Both the position numbers and the translations under genes were made by a program. A DNA stretch of 21,184 bases from Chrysochromulina tobinii (lineage: Eukaryota; Haptophyta; Prymnesiales; Chrysochromulinaceae), in assembly GCA_001275005.1 (NCBI GenBank), contig JWZX01002613.1:1-21184 (forward strand), written 5' to 3'. The notes below the pieces were generated by a model, which searched no databases, was not told where the DNA came from, and saw only the letters and a program-made list of their open reading frames with translations. Positions within the stretch are counted from its first letter, which is position 1. Every line of letters begins with the position of its first letter. Shown piece after piece: positions 7,464 to 15,655 of this stretch.

Positions 7464-8723
7464 GGGGGGGGCGGGTACATGTAGGGACTAGGCCTGCCAT
7501 TGAAATACCGCTCGTGATACAGCCCCATGCCAAGCGCAATCATCTCCACCGATACCTCTTCGGAGCTGGTGACAGGAAGGGGAGGCGGCGGCGGCGGCGG
7601 ACGTGAGGGTGGGGATGGCGGCGCTCTCGGAGCAATTGGAGGACAAGTACGAAGCCGCGCAGCATCCATCCAGGTGACTGTGGCCGTGATTTTTAGCGTG
7701 TTGATACCCCCGTTGGTCGTGTCAATTGGGCTGCCAAGCGCCACCTTGCATCTCGGCGTACCGCCGCAGCCCATCTGAATCATGGTCTCTGCTAAGAGCC
7801 TGCCGTTGTTTCGTGGATCCCATGGCGTGGTGCCGGCTACTGTAGGAGTAGGAGCTGCTGGAGTGCCCGGGGTGCACCCAGTGATCTGAGAATTCGAGGC
7901 CGTGCAAACCGTGCTCAACCCGTTGAACTTGTACGTGATGATCAGCTGGGGGACGACCATGGCAAACCCAGTGTTGGCCGCAATCGGAGCCACTGGGGGC
8001 AGACTGGGTGGTCCGGGTGGAGGTGAAGGATATGGGACTGTGAAGGAGAAGGTTGCATCGTACGCATTGGGATCAGAGATCGTGAAGGAGAGATCGCCGT
8101 ATTCCCACGTGCCACCGGTCCAGCCAAAGCCATATTGGGAGTACAGAGTCAACGTGCACGTCGAGCCCGTCACAAGGGGGGGGGCTGTCACCGTCTGCGG
8201 CATAACTCCGTTGGGGACTGAGTAGCCGCCGGCGCAAGTCAATACCCATGTGCATTCGCTTGGATACTGGTCACCGCCGACGACAATATCTGGCGTGGCG
8301 GCCGGCGCAGATGGTGGCGCCATCACAATCTGGCGAAGGCCACAGTCGGTGCAGTCGGTGCCGAGGGTGCACGCTGAAAACTCCGACCCAGGTCCGCCAT
8401 CGTTACAGGTGTTGTCGTTAGCGCCTGAGCATGTGTTGGCGCATCGGTAGAAGATGCCGGGGGGTGCCGGAGAGTAGACGGTCGGTGGTGGGCGAGGGGG
8501 CGGAGCTGGGGACGGAGGTCGGAGTGGAGGTGGAGGACCAGCAGCACGGGGGCCACAGTCACTGCAGTCGCTTCCGAATTGGCACACTGACAAAATCTGA
8601 GCCCGAGCCGCCGTCGTCGCAGGCCATGTCATCGGCTGCAGAGCAGCTGTTGGTGCACTGCGCTGAGCTGGTGTCGATGAGACCCAGCACCATGAAGAGC
8701 AACATTGCGAACGAAGAACGCAT
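7464..8723 (-). CDS. N-terminal extracellular part of the channel gene: signal peptide, Notch-like repeats, polyproline
   Basis: Translation from ATG 8721-8723 gives MRSSFAMLLFMVLGLIDTSS then AQC, a good signal peptide; an ATG at 8772-8774 is in frame upstream. The first Notch-like repeat (CTNSC...CDDGGSGSDF...CQFGSDCSDCGPR) is split by a one-base frame break at 8591-8596. After a Pro-rich linker a second repeat (CANTC...GSEF...GTDCTDCGLR) follows. Then come two Cys-containing beta-rich segments of unknown family and another polyproline stretch. The frame runs into a stop at 7451-7453, eleven bases past a run of eight G (7464-7471). Adding one base there continues smoothly into the channel frame. 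The two parts are best read as one gene of about 1,210 codons. Whether the breaks are sequencing errors or real mutations cannot be told from the sequence. Confidence 0.75.
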
Positions 8724-8971
8724 CCGAACGGAGCCGTGCCAGCCAAGAGTTATACCTCGTTTCAACTGCGCCAAGATTTATCTGCGAGGCACAGCGACAG
8801 GGCTTCAGTGACAAAACAGGGGGCGCGCGCTCGCGCGATTTCCGGCTGGGAGGTGCCAAGAGAAAGGTGCCGAGGGATCGCCGGGAGTGGCGCACTCATA
8901 GACCTTTCGTCCTCAACACCGCACCAGGATCCAGGCAGGATTCCAGCCGACTTACGACTCAACATCCAAAA

Positions 8972-9006
8972 ATAACTCCCAAAATGTCAAATATAACTCC
9001 CAAAAT
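8972..9006. repeat. 21-bp period duplication
   Basis: ATAACTCCCAAAAT occurs exactly at 8972-8985 and 8993-9006 in an A/T-rich patch about 250 bp upstream of the channel start. It could be a duplicated regulatory site; no factor is suggested. Confidence 0.6.
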
Positions 9007-9445
9007 ATCGAGATACAAGCGAGGTCTTTTTCGTCCGACGAAAATGACGAATCGTTACGTCGATTACCCCCCCCTACGGCATGAAGCCGCATGCATGCAA
9101 TCGCAAAGCCGCGTCGACCTCTACTTTGACGAAACGCGCACGACCTCGCGAGCATCCACAAGTCACCTTAGTCACCCGCCACGTGCCACGACTAGCGAAC
9201 GCTCTTTTCGCCCGCGTCGTGTTGAGCCTTCCGTAACGGACACCGATCCCGTCGTGCGCGTGCCCGTGTGTTTGCTGCTTCGTGCTGTTCACGCCGTGCC
9301 GGTCGACATCCTCGCCGTAGCTCGCAGCGGACCGTTCCGCTATCCCTGCGAGCTTCGTGTGTGTCGCGAACAACCTCAGTCGCATCACCCTACGCGGACC
9401 GCAAGCATCTGGCAGCCACCCGCCAGCCAGCCCAGATGGACGGCC

Positions 9446-9585
9446 AACCCCCCCCTGTTTCACAGCGGGGAGCCGCCTCCCCTTCATAGAGAGCAGGAGC
9501 GTTCCCCCCTCAGCAGGGAGCGTCACCCCCCTGTTTCACAGCAGGAGTGTTCGCCCCTCAGCAGGGCGCGTCACCCCCCTCACTC
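9446..9585. repeat. Degenerate C-rich tandem repeat
   Basis: CCCCCTGTTTCACAGC occurs near 9450 and again near 9527. A roughly 40-bp unit (GCAGGAG, CCCCTCAGCAGGG, GCGTCACCCCCCT) occurs at about 9492-9532 and 9541-9580. Nothing about it suggests coding. Confidence 0.6.
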
Positions 9586-9605
9586 CATCCCCGTGGCTCT
9601 GCACG

Positions 9606-9631
9606 TAATATGGCATCCTAATATGGCATCC
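9606..9631. repeat. 13-bp perfect tandem duplication
   Basis: TAATATGGCATCC is repeated twice without a gap, starting 14 bases beyond the stop codon of the minus-strand gene, in its presumed 3' UTR. Confidence 0.75.
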
Positions 9632-9645
9632 TTGGCCCAGCGCCT

Positions 9646-12128
9646 TCATACAACAAAGGCCTCGCCTTTCGCCTTCGTCGGGCGCAGGCGCAGCCCCTCC
9701 TTCTTGCCACCCCTCGCCGACAGCGGCATGTTGAGCGACGCAGCTTCCTTGCTGAGAGCTGCCTTGCTGCCCCTCGCCGACAGCGGCATATTGAGCGACG
9801 CGGTTTCCTTGCTGAGCATTGCCTTGCTGCCCCTCGCCGACAGCGGCACGTTCAACGGCGCATTCTCCTTATCCATGGCGGCGGTGGCGGCGGCGGCGGC
9901 TCCTCCGATCTTCTTGAGCTTCTTCACAGCCCCGCTCTTCACAGCCCGACCGGCGGCGCCACCGCCCTTTTTGGCGCCGCGCGCGCTCGACTGGCACGAG
10001 CTCGGGAGCTCGTCCGAGATCTCGCCGAGATTCTCATCGAGCACGTTCGTCAGATTCTTCGTCGCCTCGAGCGCCGAGCTCAGGTCGAGCAGCAGGGTTT
10101 CGTCAGACGAGCGCCTGCGCAGGGTTTCGTCAGACGCGCCCTCGCCCGCCCGCGACGGCGCCTCTGTGGACGCGAGCGCGCTCTCGCTCGCCCGCGACGG
10201 CGCCGCGGCGCGCGCGCGCGTCAAGCGGCGCGACGCCGCCTCCATCGGAGACTTGAGCTTCTCCGCAGCAGCGCTCGCCGCAGCGCTCGACTCCATCGGA
10301 AACTGACGAAACTGGGCTGTGAACTGGGCTGTGCTGGCGGCCGCCTTGGCCGCCGCCTTGGCCGCGGCCGCCTGTGTGCCTTCCCTGAGCGACGCGATGG
10401 CGCCGCTGCCAAGGAGCCCAGCGAGGTCTGCCAACTCCGCCACCTCCGACGGCGCCGCCGCCGCCGCCGCCGCGGCCGCCTCGGCAGCGTCTGTCACCCG
10501 TTTCATAACCGCCTGCTCGGAGCGGTCATTGAGTGGTCATCAGTTGTCCATCGGAGTGGTCATCAGTGGTCATCAGTGGTCATCGGTGGTCATCGGTGGT
10601 CCTCAGTGGTCCTCAGTGGTCCTCAGTGGTCCTCAGTGGTCATCAGTGGTCCTCAGTGGCCCTCACCTGATCGGTTCGCGCTCGAAAGCGCGACGAGTGC
10701 GCGTGCGAGGGCGCGTCGGGCGCGCGCTCACCACGGCGCTGGCGTTGCCCGAGCTGCGGCCTCGGCGGCGGCGGCATCGCATGGATGGAGGACGCGTCCG
10801 CGGTTATCACTGCCTCCATCTCCAAGTGCATCGGGGCGGTGAGCGGCCTGGGGCGTACAGGTGGCAGCGGAGCGTGAGAGGGCATAGCGGCCGTGCCAAC
10901 GTATGCGTGAGCGGCGCGAGCAGCGTGGCGGCCTTGGCATCAGCAGCAGCGGAGCAGCCGCAGCGCCCCCCGCCTCAGCAGCCGCGCATCAGCCGCGCAT
11001 CAGAGGCGCAGCGGGTCGCGGGCTCTCAGCGCCGTCGCGGGCGCACCTCTCGCTCAGAGCGCACTCAGACCTGCCGTGCGATTTGAACGCGCTCGCCTCG
11101 TCTCGAAGGGTTTGTACCGCCGCCAGGACCTTACGCACGGCCATCACACGCAGCTTCGGGACGATCCCGCCGACGATCGTGAGGATCTGCTTGTCCGTGA
11201 GGCTCCTGAGCTGGTTCAGGTCCTCGACGGTCTCAAACAACGCATCCGGGAGCCCGGGCACGTTCTCCAGCCCCGCAATCCGGATCCAGCTCAGGATGGC
11301 CACCTCGCCCGGTGGAGGCGCGGGCAGCGGCGTGAAGGGGGCCGTCGGACCGGCAGCCGAACCAGGCGCCTTGCTATGGAAGGAGCTGGGCTGCTTGTCC
11401 GCCTTCTTGGGCGCGGGCGTCTTCACCCCAAGGATCCTTCGGCCTGAATCAAACCCGTCGCTCGCAGCCGCCTCCGACCGTCGCGCGGAGAAGAGCGAAT
11501 CGTTCGGAGGGCAGGGCGTCTTGGCACTCGAGGCGCCGGAGCGATCGGTCGTGTACGGAGTGGTCGTCGGTGCGGCAATCGCCTCCTGCCGCCGCGTCGC
11601 TGCCGTGCGGCTGCGATTGCGCACGCGGCCCGTGGGCGTGCGGCGCTCGCGCCGCGCCGCACGCCCGCGGCCGCTGAGCGGCACCTCGTCGGCACTCTGG
11701 CGGTCGGACTTGCGGTCGGACTTGCGGTCGGACTTGCGCGAGGACTCGCGCGAGGACTCGCCCGCATTGTGCCACACCATTGGCGACATGGAGCCCGCCC
11801 ACTTGACCGGCGACTTGGACGGCGACTTGGACGGCGACATCCCCTTGCCAAGGGCTGCCGCGAGGCCGCGACGCTTCTCTCCCTTGGTGGTGCGCGGCGC
11901 GAGCGCACCCGCGTGCAGCCACTCGACGCCGTCCTCGACGGTCGAGGGCATCTTGAGGGGCGGCGGTCGGAATATGGCACCCGTCATGGCCGGCGGCATT
12001 GTCTGAGCGACTGTGGCTGCGGCTGGGAAGTGGATGGCGATGTAGGGCCGCAAAGTCGGTTCAAGGCTGCGAGCGAAAATTTGCCGAGCACGTGCCCGAG
12101 ACGACGCTCCGTGCTTGCACAAGGCCAT
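9646..12128 (-). CDS. Disordered SPSK/KEN-motif protein, three-exon model
   Basis: Proposed exons (minus): 12128-11071, 10847-10667 and 10512-9646. Introns are GT-AG, phases agree, and the sum is 2,106 nt (701 residues). The 10666 donor (CAG|GTGAGG) and 10513 acceptor (GAGCAG|GC) are strong; the first intron is less certain. In-frame ATGs at 12002 and 11990 are alternative starts. Exon 1 encodes SPSKSPSKSP (residues 99-108), RKSDRKSDRKSD, many basic S/T-P sites, and a helical domain (about 275-343) with DLNQLRSLTDKQILTIVGG. Exon 3 is Ala-rich, then has MDKENAPLN, which contains a KEN box, and three 20-residue copies of a LNMPLSARGSKA-type repeat. SPxK sites plus a KEN box suggest a cell-cycle-regulated nuclear protein, but no family is recognised, so function stays unknown. 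It is divergent from the CRTISO-like gene. Confidence 0.62.
9718..9870 (-). repeat. 60-bp coding tandem repeat (three copies)
   Basis: A 60-bp unit beginning CCCTCGCCGACAGCGGCA on the plus strand recurs with exact 60-bp spacing at about 9711, 9771 and 9831. On the minus strand it encodes a 20-residue unit with the core LNMPLSARGSKA. Copies differ by a few substitutions and keep the frame. The third-copy side merges into the KEN motif. Confidence 0.85.
10547..10660 (-). repeat. 10-bp minisatellite in intron 2 of the minus gene
   Basis: About eleven units of TGGTCATCAG or TGGTCCTCAG (plus strand) fill most of the intron 10513-10666. In the transcribed sense the unit is CTGATGACCA, identical to the array in an intron of the CRTISO-like gene at 13656-13853. 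Confidence 0.85.
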
Positions 12129-12275
12129 CGACGTGGATCAGACACAATGCCGTCAGTACACAAGTGCCGTAGCGCCGTTGTCGCGTCTGTCGTGTTAACG
12201 TTCACATGTGTCCACATCTCCTCGTGCGCCCACGATGGCGTCGGTGCTTGTTGGCCTCTTTGTCCTTCAGCGTTC
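12129..12275. promoter_or_regulatory. Putative bidirectional promoter interval
   Basis: This interval lies between the 5' ends of the divergent minus gene (start 12128 or 12002) and the CRTISO-like gene (start 12276, or 12147). Any promoters must lie within or next to it. No TATA box or other named element was seen, so the call rests on position alone. Confidence 0.3.
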
Positions 12276-15200
12276 ATGTGGCTGCTGCTCGCGGCGTGCG
12301 GCGCGCTGGGGCTGCGCGTGGCACCGAATCAGTCCCCGCGCACCGCCTGCCGAGCATCAATTCCTCACTGCGCCGCGCGTCGCGACGGTGAGAGCGACAT
12401 CGTCGTGGTCGGCGCCGGCATCGGCGGCCTCTCGGCAGCCTCGCTCTTGGCCAAGTACGGATACTCCGTGACCGTGTGCGAGTCGCACGACCGCGTGGGT
12501 GGCGCGGCGCACGGTTTCACGAGGCGCACAGCCGCGGGCACCTTTCACTTCGACTCGGGTCCGTCGCTCTTCTCGGGCTGCTCCGTGCCCTCCGACAATC
12601 CGCTGCGGCAGGTGCTCGATGCAGTCGGCGAGTCGCCAAAGTGGGCGACGTACGATGCCTGGCAAATGTACATCCCCGAGGGCGAGTTCCGAGTGCGCTC
12701 GGGCAGCACCTCCGCCTTTGCTACCGAGCTCTCGCGCCTCGGCGGCACGAGCTGCGCAGACGAGTTCGCCGCGCTGCTCGAGGCAAACCGGCCGTTGGCC
12801 GAGGTAGTGGGAGGCGTGCCCCCGATTGAGGCCAGCATGCATGCGCTCACTATGACGCCTCTCTCCTCACAGGTGGTGGGAGGCGTGCCCCCGATTGCGC
12901 TCCGGGCGGACGCGGGTGCGGTGCAGAGCGCACTGCTGCGCTACTTTCCGAAGCTCGACCCGGCACTGATGGCGCGCTTCGGCCTCGAGCTGCTCCTCAA
13001 GGGCATTGATCCCTCAGGTCCCTTGATTCATGTTGATGACCACTGATGAGCTCTGATGACAGAAAGGGCATTGATCTCTCAGGTCCCTTGATTGCACATT
13101 GATGAGCGCTGATGACCGCTGAGTACCGCTGACGACCGCTGACGACCATTGATGTCCACTGTTGACCACTGATCGATGCCTCAGGGCCGTTCTCGCGCAT
13201 GCAAGTGCTCACCACGGCGCCATCGCACCTCAGGACCATTCTCGCGCGTGCTTGCCGCCGCCGGCGTGCCTCGCACGTCACTCGTGTACCGCTGGTTTGA
13301 CTTCCTCGCATTCGCGCTGAGTGGGCTACCCGTCGACCAGGTGAGCGGGTGCAGATTGCATGCGGATTGCATACGGATTGCATGCTGATTGCATGCTGAT
13401 TGCATGCTGATGGTCACTGATGAGTGGGCTGCCTGTCGACCAGACCTCGGCCGCCGCCATCGCGTTCATGATCAAGGAATTCTTCGCGGAGGGCGCCGTG
13501 ATGGACTATCCCATCGGAGGCTCGCAGGTGATTGCATGCTGATTGCACTTGATTGCCGACTGAGTAGAGCGCCGTGATGGACTATCCCATCGGAGGCTCG
13601 CAGGTGATTGCATGCGGAGTACTGCGGAGTGCTGATTGCACTTGATTGCCGATTGATGACCACTGATCAATGTAGACTACCGCTGGCTACCACTGATACC
13701 ACTGATGACCACTGATGACCACTGATGACCACTGATGACCACTGATGACCACTGATGACCACTGATCAATGTAGACTACCGCTGGCTACCACTGATGACC
13801 ACTGATGACCACTGATGACCACTGATCAATGTAGACCACCGCTGGATACCACTGACGTGTGACCCTCTCGTTTATTCGCGCAGGCGGTTGCGAACTCGCT
13901 TGCAACGGCGATCACGAAGCGCGGCGGCGAGGTGAGTTCAATTGAGTGTACTTGAGTACCGCTGAGTGCTATTGAGTGCCTCTCAGTGCCTCTAATGAGT
14001 GCCACTGATGATTGCCAATGATGAGCCTGATTGCCACTGATGAGCCCAGGTGCTTCTGATGAGCCTGATTGCCGTTGAGCCCAGGTGCTTCTGATGAGCC
14101 TGATTGCCGTTGAGCCCAGGTGCTTCTGATGAGCCTGATTGCCGTTGAGCACAGGTGCTTCTGCGCGCGCACGTGGATCAATTGATGGTCGATGCCTCGG
14201 GGCGTTGCGAAGGCGTTCGTCTCGCGGACGGGAGCGAACGTCGAGCTCGCGTTGGTGTGATTTCGAATGCGCCTGTGTGGGCGACTGCAAAGGTGAGCAC
14301 GCCTCGAAGTGCCTCTGATGGCCCCTGAGTGCATCCTTCATCAGCCCACGTCACCAATGCGTCCCGTGTGAGCGGCTGCATGCACAGCTGCTGCCTGAGG
14401 CTCAACGGGCGCGGGTTTCGTCAGACGTGCGGCTGCGTGGCTCGTGCTTGGATGCTGCCTCGACGCCTCCCACGCCCTCGTTCATGCATCTGCATGTGGG
14501 GTTCCGGGCCGACGGGCTGCCGCCACTCGGCATGCATCACATCGTGGTACGCGATTCGTCAGTGATTCGTCAATGATTCGGATGCGCTGATTGTGACGGA
14601 CTCGTCATGCATCACATCGTGGTACGCGATTCGTCAATGATTCGTCAATGATTCGGAGGCGATGACAATTGTGACAGCTCGCGGACTGTGATGGCCTCTG
14701 TGAGTGCCTCGGATGGCCTCCCTCATCAGCCACTGTGTGCCTCGGATGGCCTCCCTCATCAGGTACGTGATTGGGAGAAGCCGATCACTGCTGAGGACAA
14801 TTGCGTCTTCATCTGCGTCGCCTCAGCTCTCGATCCAAATGCGGCGCCCGAAGGCCACCATGTGCATGCTAGCCCGCCTGCCCGCAACCAACTCTGTGAT
14901 GACCTTTTTGAGGCTGACTGCGAGACTGATTGCGAGACTTGACTGCGAGACTGATGAATTTCCTCATTAGGTGCTGCACGCCTACCTGCCCGCGACCGAG
15001 CCGTACGACCGTTGGGAAGGGCTTGAGCGCACCTCCGACGAGTACCAAGCGCTCAAGACGGCGCGCGCCGAGCCGTTGTGGGAAGCCATCGAGCGCTTCA
15101 TCCCCGACATCCGCGCGCGCGCCGTCGTGAGCGCGATCGGCACGCCGCTCACGCACGAGCGCTACCTGCGCCGCCATAGGGGCACCTACGGGCCTGCGTG

Positions 15201-15396
15201 GGCGGCAGGCACGGACAGTTTCCCTGGGCACAAGTCACCCGTCGAGGGACTCTGGTGCTGCGGCGACAGCACCTTCCCGGGCATAGGTGTGCCGGCAGTC
15301 GCGGGATCGGGCATTGCGGTCGCGAACGGCATCGCGTCGCTCGAGAAGCATCTAGATCTCCTCGAGGAGATGCGCGCCAATAAGTGCTTGCGATGA
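12276..15396 (+). CDS. CRTISO-like FAD-dependent oxidoreductase, nine-exon model
   Basis: Proposed exons: 12276-12803, 12873-13017, 13234-13340, 13444-13527, 13884-13931, 14155-14292, 14388-14546, 14763-14861 and 14971-15396. All introns are GT-AG, all phases agree, and the total is 577 residues plus stop. MWLLLAACGALGLRV is a signal-like leader consistent with plastid import; an in-frame ATG at 12147 would add 43 residues. Residues 41-51 (DIVVVGAGIGG, near 12396-12428) are the FAD-binding Rossmann motif, with acidic E69 and RVGG after it and FDSGPSLFSG next. Later landmarks are DYPIGGSQ, VISNAPVWATA, SFMHLHVGF, GMHHIVVRDW, GTPLTHERYLRRHRGTYGP and CCGDSTFPGIGVPAVAGSG, the C-terminal FAD motif. 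These match the carotenoid-isomerase-like flavoprotein family of plastid organisms, nearer the CRTISO-like branch than true CRTISO. The exact substrate is unknown. Introns are unusual and listed separately. Confidence 0.85.
12804..12896 (+). repeat. Intron 1 (69 bp) whose start duplicates the next exon's start
   Basis: The intron 12804-12872 begins with 24-25 bases that match the first bases of exon 2 (12873-12896) with one difference (GTAGTGGGAGG versus GTGGTGGGAGG). It ends CTCTCTCCTCACAG. At 69 bp it is a multiple of three and has no in-frame stop, so retention would insert 23 residues (repeating VVGGVPPI). Family conservation favours splicing, but both forms are possible. Confidence 0.75.
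12999..13093 (+). repeat. Duplicated exon 2 / intron 2 donor junction
   Basis: The 30 bases 12999-13028, spanning the end of exon 2 and the donor CTCAG|GTCCC, recur at 13064-13093 inside intron 2 with one substitution. The period is 65 bp. Confidence 0.85.
13179..13251 (+). repeat. Duplicated intron 2 acceptor / exon 3 junction
   Basis: The acceptor and start of exon 3 at 13228-13251 (CCTCAG|GACCATTCTCGCG) have an upstream copy at 13179-13202 with three substitutions. Only the downstream acceptor gives an open frame that continues into the conserved sequence. Confidence 0.8.
13318..13443 (+). repeat. Intron 3 bounded by a direct repeat of the exon 3 end
   Basis: The last 23 bases of exon 3 (13318-13340, ending GTCGACCAG) recur with two substitutions as the last 23 bases of intron 3 (13421-13443). 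The period of 103 bp equals the intron length exactly. The intron interior is made of short GATTGCATGCT repeats. Confidence 0.85.
13493..13615 (+). repeat. 47-bp perfect duplication of exon 4 / intron 4 donor
   Basis: Bases 13493-13539, including the exon 4 end GGCTCGCAG and donor GTGATTGC, recur identically at 13569-13615 within intron 4. Use of the second donor would retain 76 bases and introduce stops, so it should be a decoy. Confidence 0.88.
13656..13853 (+). repeat. ACTGATGACC minisatellite with higher-order unit in intron 4
   Basis: Six perfect ACTGATGACC units lie at 13701-13760 and three at 13791-13820. A roughly 30-bp variant starting ACTGATCAATGTAGAC interrupts the array at 13662, 13761 and 13821. 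The array fills the centre of intron 4 (13528-13883). It matches the sense-strand unit in the intron at 10513-10666. Confidence 0.9.
14044..14163 (+). repeat. 35-bp tandem array of acceptor / exon 6 start
   Basis: A 35-bp unit containing CCCAGGTGCTTCTG starts at 14044, 14079, 14114 and (partial) 14149. The last copy is the real acceptor CACAG|GTGCTTCTG of exon 6 (14155). The array thus presents four near-identical acceptors in a row. Confidence 0.88.
14531..14636 (+). repeat. Duplicated exon 7 / intron 7 donor junction
   Basis: Thirty-one bases spanning CACATCGTG|GTACGCGATT occur at 14531-14561 and again at 14606-14636, a period of 75 bp. The intron's first bases (GTACGCGATT) also mirror the first bases of exon 8 (GTACGTGATT at 14763). 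Confidence 0.85.
14704..14762 (+). repeat. Duplicated intron 7 acceptor
   Basis: The 26 bases ending CCTCCCTCATCAG at the acceptor (14737-14762) have a perfect copy at 14704-14729. The intron 6 acceptor region (about 14318-14344) is a diverged relative ending TTCATCAG. Confidence 0.85.
14862..14998 (+). repeat. Intron 8 whose 5' end resembles the exon 9 start
   Basis: Intron 8 (14862-14970) opens GTGCATGCTAGCCCGCCTGC, and exon 9 opens GTGCTGCACGCCTACCTGCC (14971). They stay recognisably alike for about 28 bases, down to CCCGCAACC versus CCCGCGACC. The middle of the intron is CTGACTGCGAGA-type repeats. Confidence 0.65.
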
Positions 15397-15655
15397 TGGT
15401 CGGGGACGGGGTGTGTGCTCGGTCTGTCACTGTTGGCGCGCTCATTACTGAAGAGTTCATAGTGATAACCGCGCAGTCGGTCGTCTAGTACATGATGGTC
15501 GTCACTACTGTTAGTGCGAAATCGCAAATGAACCGGAAAAATTCTTTGTAGTATACTGTGCAACACCGTACTCGAGCGTAACCGTACTGAAGGCACGTAC
15601 GAAGCTCCGAGCGGACGAGTTGCGAAGAGAACTAGCGTCAGATCCTAACCTAGTT
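15397..15655. other. Short 3'-to-3' intergenic region
   Basis: This 259-bp segment separates the convergent stops of the CRTISO-like gene (15396) and the AP2/RING gene (15656). It should hold both 3' UTRs. It is relatively A/T-rich around 15520-15560. No terminator-like hairpin or repeat was seen. Confidence 0.5.

Larger units (their letters stand above)
8724..9645. other. Intergenic region upstream of the channel gene
   Basis: This 0.9-kb stretch holds the putative promoter of the channel gene (-) and the 3' flank of the gene ending at 9646 (-). A long plus-strand frame crosses it but is judged spurious. Visible structure is limited to short repeats at 8972-9006, 9446-9585 and 9606-9631. 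No RNA gene was recognised. Confidence 0.5.

Noticed and set aside
8705-10306. 533-codon plus-strand open frame
   Set aside because: It lies antisense to the KEN-motif gene and the channel 5' region, has no recognisable domain, and its composition (Arg/Ser/Pro-rich) is typical of antisense frames in GC-rich DNA.
10903-12006. 367-codon plus-strand open frame
   Set aside because: It is antisense to exon 1 of the minus-strand gene, which has the more protein-like sequence (SPSK repeats and a helical domain) and consistent splice phases.
13179-13233. Use of the upstream acceptor copy for exon 3
   Set aside because: That frame quickly loses the conserved sequence and meets a stop, whereas the acceptor at 13233 joins in phase to VLAAAGVPRTSLVYRWFDF.
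13701-13820. Box C/D snoRNA signals (TGATGA and CTGA)
   Set aside because: The motifs come from the minisatellite unit itself; there is no terminal stem or guide region of proper spacing.
13656-13853. CRISPR-like array
   Set aside because: Units are 10 bp and adjacent with no unique spacers, and they lie inside an intron of a eukaryotic gene.
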